This document shows positions 1 to 6,151 of a stretch of DNA of 14,278 bases, in pieces (position 1 is the first letter of the stretch; each line of letters starts with the position of its first letter). Location of the stretch: the NCBI GenBank assembly GCA_964557845.1, contig CAZLBV010000068.1, forward strand, positions 1 to 14,278, read 5' to 3'. This stretch comes from CAZLBV01 sp964557845. GTDB lineage: Bacteria > Acidobacteriota > Aminicenantia > Aminicenantales > Aminicenantaceae. The notes under the pieces were generated by a model. The model ran no database searches. It was not told where the DNA came from and worked only from the letters and a program-made list of their open reading frames with translations. A program made the position numbers and the translations under genes.

Positions 1-411
1 AAAAACAAAAGAAGAGTTGGTATAGATCACCTTTTTCTTTGTCAAATCTCTCAGTGTAACTTTTGCAACTACCGTTATACTGTAACGGTCCGCGGTCGCA
101 GTCTGGGCCGAGAATCCAATAGGGTTGGCATTGAAAGCAACGATTTCTCCCATGAGGACAGCATTCGATGATCCCATATCCTGGGAAAGCTCTACTTTCC
201 CGCGCGAGACCAACTCATTAATGACGCTTTGAGTAAGTTTTAGATCAAGCTGATACCTGGTCGTTGAATTTTTGAACATGGGAATGGCAATTGATTTTAT
301 ATGTTCAGGCAGGGAACTGCCTGTGCCGCGGAGATTATAACCACAATCAACCAGAGACAGACTTGTCAATATCAAGACTATGACTAAATTAATTTTCAGT
401 TTCTCTCTCAT
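1..411 (-). CDS. lptE: LptE-like LPS-assembly lipoprotein (3' end outside window)
   Basis: This is the outer-membrane lipoprotein that plugs and helps assemble the LptD barrel, which delivers LPS to the cell surface. The frame is open for 137 codons from the ATG at 411 and runs off the window edge without a stop. A hydrophobic signal segment (residues 7-21) precedes Cys23, and the mature start CGYNLRG followed by a proline-containing stretch (LPEHIKSIAIP) is the hallmark of the LptE family. The start ATG overlaps the leuS stop as ATGA, so the two are translationally coupled. The leuS-lptE order is common in Gram-negative bacteria. Odd point: the residue before the lipidated cysteine is Asp (LVDC) instead of the usual Gly, Ala or Ser. 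The family call rests on the N-terminal motif and gene order; the C-terminal part is not visible. Confidence 0.82.
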   Translation of the reverse strand, partial: MREKLKINLVIVLILTSLSLVDCGYNLRGTGSSLPEHIKSIAIPMFKNSTTRYQLDLKLTQSVINELVSRGKVELSQDMGSSNAVLMGEIVAFNANPIGFSAQTATADRYSITVVAKVTLRDLTKKKVIYTNSSFVF

Positions 412-2897
412 ACAACTATATTAACAAGTTTATTCTTGATGTAAATAATTTTTTTTGCCTGTTTGTCCTTGATGAATTCCTGAATCCTGTTCAAGCCGAG
501 AGCAATCTCTTTGGCCCTATCTTCGGGAAGATCTCTTTCAGCTTCAAACCTATCTCTTAATTTACCGTTGACCTGAACCACAATAGTAACCGTTTCTTCT
601 TTGGCAAGACTTGGATCAAAATCCGGCCAATCAGCTAATGAAACCATCGTCTTCTTTCCTGTCCCTTCCCACATTTCCTCACATATATGGGGGGCAAAAG
701 GAGAAAGTAAAAGAATTAACTTTTCAAACGCTTCACAGATAATCTCCCTGTCTGGCTCAGAACTCAGCGGCAGATCCGATTCTTTTTTTATCTGATTGAA
801 ATATTCCATGATACTGCTGATAGCTGTGTTAAGATGAAATCTATTTTCTATATCCTCGGTTACCTTCTTAATCGTCTGATGCATTTTTCTTCTCAGCCGG
901 AGAGCACTTTCTCCCGCGCCTTCAGTACCGTTACTTGATTTGTTATTTTTTGTAACCAACAATTCTTTGTTGCTTTGGAAAAAAGTCCATATCCGGTTAA
1001 GAAACCTGAAACTACCTTCAATCCCCTTAATATCCCAAATAAATTCCTTCTCAGGGGGAGAGGCGAACAGAATAAATAACCGCAGAGTATCTGCTCCATA
1101 ATCAGTGATCATTTCATCCGGATCGACCACGTTTCCTTTTGATTTTGACATAGCGGTCCCATCTTTAAGCACCATACCCTGTGCCAGCAGATGGGGGAAA
1201 GGTTCATCTAAAATGGTCAGCCCTAGATCTCTTAAAACCTTACAGAAAAACCGGGCATAGATCAAATGAAGGATAGCATGCTCAACCCCTCCTATATAAA
1301 GGTCAACCGGAAGCCAGTATTTCGCTGATTCGGGATCAAAAGGAAGGCTTTCTTCGTGAGGTGAGCAGTATCGAAAATAATACCAGGAAGAATCAAAAAA
1401 AGTATCCATAGTATCTGTTTCCCGCCTGGCATCCCCATGACACCTGGGACATTTGGTATGAATAAAACTCTCACAATTTTCAAGGGGAGATCCTTCCTGA
1501 CCTTTAAATTCCACATCAAACGGCAAACTCACCGGCAGATCTTCATAGGGTACTGGTTGTAACCCGCATTTTTCACAATAAATAACGGGAATCGGTGTCC
1601 CCCAGTAACGCTGGCGGGATATTCCCCAATCCCTTAAGCGGAACAAAACACTTTTTTTCCCGAATCCCTTGGTTTCCGCCAAAGCACTCATTTCTCCAGC
1701 TGCATCGACACTTGATTTACCCGAGAATTGCCCTGAGTTGACCAAAAATCCATACTCTTCATAAGCTTGTTTTAGTTCGCCTCTGGGCGTTTCTCCTTCA
1801 GGGACAATAACCTCCCTGATCAAGAGTGAATATTTTTGGGCGAATTCGAAATCCCTCTGATCGTGTGCCGGAACAGCCATGACAGCACCGGTCCCATATT
1901 CCATAAGTACATAATCAGAGATCCATATCGGTATTTTCTCATGAGTGAAAGGATTTACCGCCATTTTTCCGGTGTATATCCCCTTCTTTTCAGTCTCATC
2001 GAAGTTTTTTCTTTGGTGCTGAGACTGAATGGAATTCTTTAACCACTCTTCCTTTTCTTGTTTTTCTGGAGATTCTGAGATCAAGACCCGGCTTAATGGA
2101 TGTTCCGGTGACAAAACCAGAAAAGTAGCACCATAAATGGTATCTATCCGTGTGGTAAAAACTTCTATCCTTTCATTTGAACCGTCTATGGGGAAGTTGA
2201 TGAAAACTCCGGAACTCCGGCCGATCCAATTTTTCTGCATGGTCAAAACATGTTCCGGCCATTTTTCCAGATGTTCGTGGCCCGAAAGAAGTTCATCGGC
2301 ATATTCGGTGATCTTGAGAAACCATTGTTCCATCTCTTTTTGTTCAACCACAGACTCACACCGCCAGCACTGATCTCCTATAACCTGCTCATTTGCCAGA
2401 ACTGTTCTGCATTTCGGACAGTAATTCACCCAGCTCTTCTTCCGGACAGCCAGACCTTTTTCCCACATTTTCAGAAAGATCCACTGATTCCATTTATAAT
2501 AATCAGGAAGACAAGTATTGACCTCACGAGACCAATCATAATTGAAACCCATTTTTTTTAGCTGCTGTTTCATATGGGCAATGTTATCTAGTGTCCATTT
2601 TTGAGGATGAATACCTTTTTGTATGGCTGCATTTTCCGCCGGCATTCCCAATGCATCCCAGCCGATCGGATGAATAACATTGAATCCTTTCATCACTTTA
2701 AAACGGGCAATGACATCCCCAATAGAATAATTGCGAACATGCCCCATATGAATCCTTCCCGAAGGATAGGGATACATTTCAAGACAATAAAATTTTTTCC
2801 GCTTCGAATCCTTTTGCGAGAGAAAAATTTTCTGCTCTTCCCATTTTCTTTGCCATTTTTTTTCAATATCACTAAAATTGTAGTCGTCATTCATCAT
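408..2897 (-). CDS. leuS: Leucyl-tRNA synthetase
   Basis: This cytoplasmic class I aminoacyl-tRNA synthetase charges tRNA-Leu with leucine using ATP. The 829-residue length fits bacterial LeuRS. Visible landmarks in order are the HIGH-type motif HMGH at residues 50-53 within YPYPSGRIHMGH, a zinc-binding CPKC...CWRC cluster with the TVLANEQV signature, the CP1 editing domain with TTRIDTIYG and MAVPAHDQRDFEFA, a second cysteine cluster (CEKC...CPRC), the DSSWYYFRYCSP block, and the KMSKS loop, here AMSKS at 582-586. The C-terminal anticodon-binding and tail regions end with VVQVNGKLR. The start at 2897 is preceded on the minus strand by AGGGA seven bases upstream; a second Met follows immediately. 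It has its own promoter at 2969-2997 and is the first gene of a leuS-lptE unit. Confidence 0.98.
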   Translation of the reverse strand: MMNDDYNFSDIEKKWQRKWEEQKIFLSQKDSKRKKFYCLEMYPYPSGRIHMGHVRNYSIGDVIARFKVMKGFNVIHPIGWDALGMPAENAAIQKGIHPQKWTLDNIAHMKQQLKKMGFNYDWSREVNTCLPDYYKWNQWIFLKMWEKGLAVRKKSWVNYCPKCRTVLANEQVIGDQCWRCESVVEQKEMEQWFLKITEYADELLSGHEHLEKWPEHVLTMQKNWIGRSSGVFINFPIDGSNERIEVFTTRIDTIYGATFLVLSPEHPLSRVLISESPEKQEKEEWLKNSIQSQHQRKNFDETEKKGIYTGKMAVNPFTHEKIPIWISDYVLMEYGTGAVMAVPAHDQRDFEFAQKYSLLIREVIVPEGETPRGELKQAYEEYGFLVNSGQFSGKSSVDAAGEMSALAETKGFGKKSVLFRLRDWGISRQRYWGTPIPVIYCEKCGLQPVPYEDLPVSLPFDVEFKGQEGSPLENCESFIHTKCPRCHGDARRETDTMDTFFDSSWYYFRYCSPHEESLPFDPESAKYWLPVDLYIGGVEHAILHLIYARFFCKVLRDLGLTILDEPFPHLLAQGMVLKDGTAMSKSKGNVVDPDEMITDYGADTLRLFILFASPPEKEFIWDIKGIEGSFRFLNRIWTFFQSNKELLVTKNNKSSNGTEGAGESALRLRRKMHQTIKKVTEDIENRFHLNTAISSIMEYFNQIKKESDLPLSSEPDREIICEAFEKLILLLSPFAPHICEEMWEGTGKKTMVSLADWPDFDPSLAKEETVTIVVQVNGKLRDRFEAERDLPEDRAKEIALGLNRIQEFIKDKQAKKIIYIKNKLVNIVV

Positions 2898-2968
2898 AAA
2901 TATTTCCCTGTGTTTATCTGCGGCTAAAATTAATCTGAATTATAAATCATCCAGGTTTACAAATCCCA

Positions 2969-2997
2969 ATATTAGATTTATCCCCTATAAATGTCAA
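2969..2997 (-). promoter_or_regulatory. Sigma-70-type promoter of leuS-lptE
   Basis: On the minus strand a perfect TTGACA (2997-2992) is followed after exactly 17 bases by TAATAT (2974-2969). This would start transcription near 2962 and leave a leader of about 65 bases with an AGGGA ribosome binding site. No T-box or other long leader structure fits in that space. Confidence 0.6.
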
Positions 2998-3045
2998 GAA
3001 TCCTCAACCATAATGAAGCTCCATAAATGATTAACAAAGGCGTTT

Positions 3046-3100
3046 CCCCATTTATACAAATCCTTTTCCATTTTCTGCTTCATGATTCCAAAAAATGGGG
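3046..3100. repeat. 8-bp inverted repeat in the leuS upstream region
   Basis: CCCCATTT (3046-3053) and AAATGGGG (3093-3100) are perfectly complementary across a 39-base loop. An alternative pairing joins CCATTTT (3068-3074) with AAAATGG (3092-3098); the two are mutually exclusive. It lies between the divergent leuS and 3171 genes. The long loop makes a terminator unlikely, and no function is assigned. Confidence 0.3.
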
Positions 3101-3131
3101 GAACTTCAGAAATATAGAAATATAACAATTG

Positions 3132-3161
3132 TTGTTTTCATAATCCTATTAGTGTTAAAAT
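3132..3161 (+). promoter_or_regulatory. Possible promoter of the 3171 gene, leaderless type
   Basis: TTGTTT (3132-3137), an 18-base spacer and TAAAAT (3156-3161) lie just before the ATG at 3171, with nine bases between the -10 box and the start codon. Transcription would start at or next to the ATG. The -35 match is weak and the region is AT-rich. Confidence 0.3.
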
Positions 3162-3170
3162 TTTAGGACT

Positions 3171-3746
3171 ATGGATTATTTTTTTATCCGGGATTATCAG
3201 AACAAATATAGGTTTTTCACCTCTGAACCTATTCATCCCATTGAAAAAGAATTCTCCCGGTTAAAAAAAATGTGGGTGGCAGCCAAACAAAAATTTCTGC
3301 TCCTCCCCAAAAAAACGCTGGCACAGGAACAGGCCTTCGAAAAGGCACTTGATCAAAATCAAAAAATCGAGATCCTCCATTCAGGATATTTGGACGAGAA
3401 GAAAATAAAAAAAAGATTCTTTTATTTCCTCCAGAAACAGAGAACAAAACATATCTTTTTACTGATCGGAGAGACTCTCCTGCTCCCCTTAAGCGGATTA
3501 ATGGCATTCCTTCCCGGCCCAAATGTATTTTTTGGAGTGCTGGCACTTATAATGTACACTCACTGGCAGAGCCTGAGGGGAATAAATAAAATATCAAAGC
3601 TTGGATATGTCTTTTCAGCCGCTGAGCCATTTTTCGATTGGGAGGAGAAAATCAATTCGGATTCCGGGATGGATCTAGACAAAATCCTTGCGAAAATTGA
3701 AAAAGAATACAATATAAAAAATATAAAAAAGATTCTCTGGAAATAA
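3171..3746 (+). CDS. Small membrane protein, possibly mitochondrial K+/H+ exchange-related family
   Basis: The 191-residue protein has a charged N-terminal half and one hydrophobic block at residues 94-131. This block can form two membrane helices separated by the turn FLPGPN (113-118), followed by THWQSLRG and a charged, partly helical C-terminus. Helix, Pro-x-Pro-Asn turn, helix, then HWxxLRG resembles what I remember of the mitochondrial K+/H+ exchange-related family (Pfam Mit_KHE1), which also has bacterial members. I cannot run a profile search, so the family is tentative and a transport role is not shown. The chosen ATG lacks a usable Shine-Dalgarno sequence: AGGA is only two bases upstream. 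It may be leaderless. It is divergent from leuS, and the downstream gap holds a degraded repeat. Confidence 0.75.
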   Translation: MDYFFIRDYQNKYRFFTSEPIHPIEKEFSRLKKMWVAAKQKFLLLPKKTLAQEQAFEKALDQNQKIEILHSGYLDEKKIKKRFFYFLQKQRTKHIFLLIGETLLLPLSGLMAFLPGPNVFFGVLALIMYTHWQSLRGINKISKLGYVFSAAEPFFDWEEKINSDSGMDLDKILAKIEKEYNIKNIKKILWK

Positions 3747-3763
3747 TACTATCTTTTTCTAGC

Positions 3764-3861
3764 CTGGACAATTCACGCGTCGAGGTTAGTTCAAACACAA
3801 GCTGCCCTGAATGAAACTATATGTGTAATACCGCTTAGTATTTTTTATGTATAGATCAGGC
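3764..3861 (+). repeat. Decayed copy of the structured intergenic repeat (copy 1)
   Basis: Positions 3764-3821 align without gaps to the minus strand of 12339-12282 with 44 of 58 identical columns counted by hand, including a 10-of-10 CGAGGTTAGT core. Most differences are transitions. The right part is shortened: GTATTT (3838-3843) and AGATCAGGC (3853-3861) correspond to GTATTT and AGATCGGC of copy 2, but the arm ACTCAGGGC of the inner stem is missing. The rod structure therefore no longer forms, so this looks like a relic. Confidence 0.7.
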
Positions 3862-3867
3862 TAAAAA

Positions 3868-3896
3868 TTGACAAAGCTCAGTTTTTATATTATCTA
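3868..3896 (+). promoter_or_regulatory. Promoter of the DUF948-ytxH pair, leaderless type
   Basis: A perfect TTGACA (3868-3873) is followed after 17 bases by TATCTA (3891-3896), a weak -10; the overlapping TATTAT matches better but at too short a spacing. Nine bases separate TATCTA from the ATG at 3906, so the transcript would begin at or beside the start codon. The promoter begins just after repeat copy 1. Confidence 0.45.
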
Positions 3897-3905
3897 TTAA
3901 TTATC

Positions 3906-4262
3906 ATGCCGCTTTCCCTAAATGAAATTTTACTGTTGATAATTACGATTGCTGTGGTTGTAGGCATCTTTTTTCTCATTCCGGTATTTATACAGATAAA
4001 AAGAACTATGAAAGAAGGTGAGGAATCACTTAAACAGATCAAAGAGCTGGCTGGGGAATTAAAAGAAACCAGCCGTAAAATCAACCCGGCCGTAGAAAAT
4101 GCTGGCGAAATTGTTGAATCCGCCAAAAAAACTGCCTTTAATCTCGCTGAGATCACATGGCTTGTTGCAACTCGAATTGTAAGGCCATCTTCACGTTATT
4201 GGCCTTTTCTTTTCCCATTCCTACGCTTAGGCTGGCGACAAATTAAAAAAAAAAGGAGGTAA
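3906..4262 (+). CDS. DUF948-type (YtxG-like) membrane protein
   Basis: The 118-residue protein has a single N-terminal membrane helix (about residues 7-30). A charged amphipathic helix follows, with a coiled-coil-like pattern (about 31-80, spaced KEGEESLKQIKELAGEL). The C-terminus is WPFLFPFLRLGWRQIKKKRR. One helix plus an amphipathic rod directly before a YtxH gene matches the DUF948/YtxG plus YtxH pairing seen in many bacteria; the molecular role is not known and may be envelope stress related. No Shine-Dalgarno sequence precedes the ATG. The last codons (three AAA, two AGG, TAA) include a run of ten A at 4245-4254 and supply the ribosome binding site of the next gene. A one-base backward slip on the A run would fuse this protein to YtxH. 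Confidence 0.82.
   Translation: MPLSLNEILLLIITIAVVVGIFFLIPVFIQIKRTMKEGEESLKQIKELAGELKETSRKINPAVENAGEIVESAKKTAFNLAEITWLVATRIVRPSSRYWPFLFPFLRLGWRQIKKKRR
4254..4260 (+). promoter_or_regulatory. Consensus Shine-Dalgarno of ytxH inside the upstream stop
   Basis: AGGAGGT at 4254-4260 is made from the two final arginine codons and the first base of the TAA stop of the DUF948 gene. It sits five bases (from AGGAGG) before the ytxH ATG. It is among the strongest ribosome binding sites in the window and implies that YtxH is made in excess of, or coupled to, its partner. Confidence 0.85.
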
Positions 4263-4264
4263 AA

Positions 4265-4585
4265 ATGTCAGATAAAGAATCAGGCGCCTTAGAGATCACT
4301 CTTTCATTTCTGCTGGGAACTGCTACTGGATTTGTCTTGGGAGTCCTTTTTGCTCCTCAAAGCGGAGCTGATACCAGAAAAAAAATCCAAGAGACTGCAG
4401 CAAAAACCGGCGAAAAAGCAAAAGAAAGCTATGAGAAAATAGCTAAAGAAGCCGAAAAAGGAATTAAAGTCGTTCGAGAAAAAACTTCAGAAGGAATCGA
4501 TTCTATTAGAGATTTTGTAGAAAAGAAAAAAGAAGAATTTAAACAAAAACAACCTGTCATAGAAGAAAAAAAAGAGGAGAGTTGA
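4265..4585 (+). CDS. YtxH domain protein
   Basis: The 106-residue protein begins with a short polar stretch and then a glycine-rich membrane helix (about residues 10-30) ending in VLFAPQSGADTRKKI. This is the typical YtxH signature (FAPxSGxxTRxxI). The remainder is Lys/Glu/Ala-rich with a strong amphipathic helical pattern reminiscent of LEA-like or apolipoprotein-like helices, and a highly charged tail. It starts two bases after the stop of the DUF948 gene with a consensus ribosome binding site. Members are usually described as general-stress or gas-vesicle-related proteins of unknown activity; no enzymatic motif is present. Confidence 0.88.
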   Translation: MSDKESGALEITLSFLLGTATGFVLGVLFAPQSGADTRKKIQETAAKTGEKAKESYEKIAKEAEKGIKVVREKTSEGIDSIRDFVEKKKEEFKQKQPVIEEKKEES

Positions 4586-4590
4586 AAACT

Positions 4591-4666
4591 AAGATCTTAA
4601 CTTATTGATCTTCTCATAGACTTTCTCAGAGTGGTCCACAAATATTTGGAATGTGTGGTTTGAGAG
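4591..4666 (+). other. Inverted repeats after ytxH, possible weak terminator or eno leader element
   Basis: AAGATC (4591-4596) pairs with GATCTT (4607-4612) over a 10-base loop. A second nested structure pairs TCTCA (4624-4628) with TGAGA (4661-4665) and CCACA (4636-4640) with TGTGG (4654-4658), around the 10-bp palindrome CAAATATTTG (4639-4648). Neither is followed by a T run. I see no convincing promoter for enolase in 4586-4776. Confidence 0.3.
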
Positions 4667-4776
4667 CAATTAACGACAGGTCATTGCATTCTGAATCTGT
4701 ATTAATACATGGGAAAAACAGCTTCATTCCATTACCAGCTAGGACCGTCAGAATAATTAGGCAGGAAATTTAAACT

Positions 4777-6072
4777 ATGAGTAAAACAACTATCAAAGAT
4801 ATCAATTCATTGGAAATATTGGATTCAAGAGGAAATCCCACACTCGCAACCTGGCTGACTCTAGAATCAGGGGTTGTAAAAAAAGCTTCTATCCCATCAG
4901 GGGCCTCGACTGGAACTCACGAGGCCTTAGAATTACGGGACGGCGATATGTCCAGATATCTAGGGAAAGGCGTGCAGAGAGCCATTGACAATGTCATCAA
5001 AATTATTGCTCCTGAAACCAAGGGCATGGATGCCAGCAAACAGAAAGAGCTTGACGAAAAATTGATCGCACTTGACGGAACAGCAGCCAAGAAAAATCTA
5101 GGGGCAAATTCTATCCTTTCTGTATCCATGGCTGCTGCCCTTGCTTCTGCCTGCGCTGAAAACATGCCATTATATAAATATCTGGGGAAAAAAGACAAAT
5201 ATATACTTCCTGTACCTCAGATCAATATATTGAATGGAGGATCTCACGCTGATAACAATGTAGATATACAGGAATTCATGATCGTCCCGGCGGGCCTGCC
5301 TTCTTTTTCCGAAGCACTCAGGGCATCTGCAGAAACGTTCCACAACCTGAAAAGCCTGTTTAAAAGCAAAGGATTGAGCACCGCCGTCGGAGATGAGGGC
5401 GGTTTTGCACCCAATTTGCGATCTAATGAAGAGGCTATCGATCTCATCATGACCGCAATCGAAAAAGCCGGTTATCAACCGGGAAAACATATATATCTGG
5501 CGCTGGACGTTGCTGCCTCAGAATTTTACCTTGACCATAAATATGTTTTCAAAAAATCAGATGGTTCTAAAAAATCCATTGATGAGATGATCTCCTTTTA
5601 TGAAGACTTGGTTGATAAATATCCCATCATCTCTCTTGAGGATGGCCTGGCTGAAGATGACTGGGAGGGATGGGCCGCTCTTACCAAATCTCTGGGGGAC
5701 CGGATCCAGTTGGTGGGAGACGATATTTTTGTCACCAATCTCACACGCCTAAAAAAGGGCATCGGAAATAATATCGGAAATTCCATCCTGATCAAATTGA
5801 ATCAGATAGGGACGGTAACGGAAACCATAGAAACTGTCGAATATGCCCATACCCATGGTTACACTTCTGTTATTTCTCACCGCTCCGGTGAGACCGAAGA
5901 CACGTTCATTGCAGATCTCAGCGTAGCCCTAAACACCGGCCAGATCAAAACCGGCTCTCTGTGCCGGAGTGAAAGGGTGGCAAAATACAACAGGCTTTTA
6001 GAGATAGAAAATGAATTACAAGAGAACAGTATCTTCGCCGGAACCACGGCTTTTGCAAAATATATCTTTTAA
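4777..6072 (+). CDS. eno: Enolase (phosphopyruvate hydratase)
   Basis: Enolase interconverts 2-phosphoglycerate and phosphoenolpyruvate in glycolysis and gluconeogenesis, in the cytoplasm, with Mg2+. The 431-residue length is standard. Visible signatures are EILDSRGNPT, PSGASTG with ELRDGD, NILNGGSHADNNVDIQEFMI, VGDEGGFAPN, ALDVAASEFY, SLEDGLAEDDW, QLVGDDIFVTN, ILIKLNQIG, SHRSGETED and GQIKTGS with RSERVAKYN. Expected catalytic residues are present: Glu207 in GDEGG and Lys340 in IKLNQ, with metal ligands Asp244, Glu288 and Asp315. The chosen ATG has AGGA ten bases upstream. It stands alone between the ytxH and mutase genes, with a hairpin shortly after its stop. I see nothing unusual in the protein. 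Confidence 0.99.
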   Translation: MSKTTIKDINSLEILDSRGNPTLATWLTLESGVVKKASIPSGASTGTHEALELRDGDMSRYLGKGVQRAIDNVIKIIAPETKGMDASKQKELDEKLIALDGTAAKKNLGANSILSVSMAAALASACAENMPLYKYLGKKDKYILPVPQINILNGGSHADNNVDIQEFMIVPAGLPSFSEALRASAETFHNLKSLFKSKGLSTAVGDEGGFAPNLRSNEEAIDLIMTAIEKAGYQPGKHIYLALDVAASEFYLDHKYVFKKSDGSKKSIDEMISFYEDLVDKYPIISLEDGLAEDDWEGWAALTKSLGDRIQLVGDDIFVTNLTRLKKGIGNNIGNSILIKLNQIGTVTETIETVEYAHTHGYTSVISHRSGETEDTFIADLSVALNTGQIKTGSLCRSERVAKYNRLLEIENELQENSIFAGTTAFAKYIF

Positions 6073-6093
6073 AGTATATCAAATCAGATTTAT

Positions 6094-6114
6094 CAGTACC
6101 TGAAAACAGGACTG
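6094..6114 (+). terminator. Weak hairpin after enolase
   Basis: CAGT-a-CCTG (6094-6102) pairs with CAGGACTG (6107-6114) over an AAAA loop, giving eight base pairs with a single-base bulge. It is followed by AT-rich sequence and not by a clean T tract, so it may be an attenuating or RNA-end structure instead of a full intrinsic terminator. Confidence 0.35.
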
Positions 6115-6151
6115 AAAATATATTTCGATTTATCTAATTGGAAAAGTCGAT

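Noticed and set aside
582..1151. AMSKS instead of KMSKS in leucyl-tRNA synthetase as a sign of an inactive enzyme.
   Set aside because: The key MSKS lysine is kept and the first position of this motif varies among active bacterial synthetases; every other motif is intact.
2250..2561. 103-codon open frame on the plus strand within leuS.
   Set aside because: It is the complementary shadow of the unmistakable leuS coding sequence, with no ribosome binding site or recognisable domain.
4636..4765. Possible third copy of the structured repeat (CACAAATA-TTTGG near 4637 and ACAGCTTCATTC at 4718-4729 resemble parts of copy 2).
   Set aside because: The two matching patches are short and lie about 81 bases apart, against 39 in copy 2, with no alignable sequence between or after them; chance is adequate.
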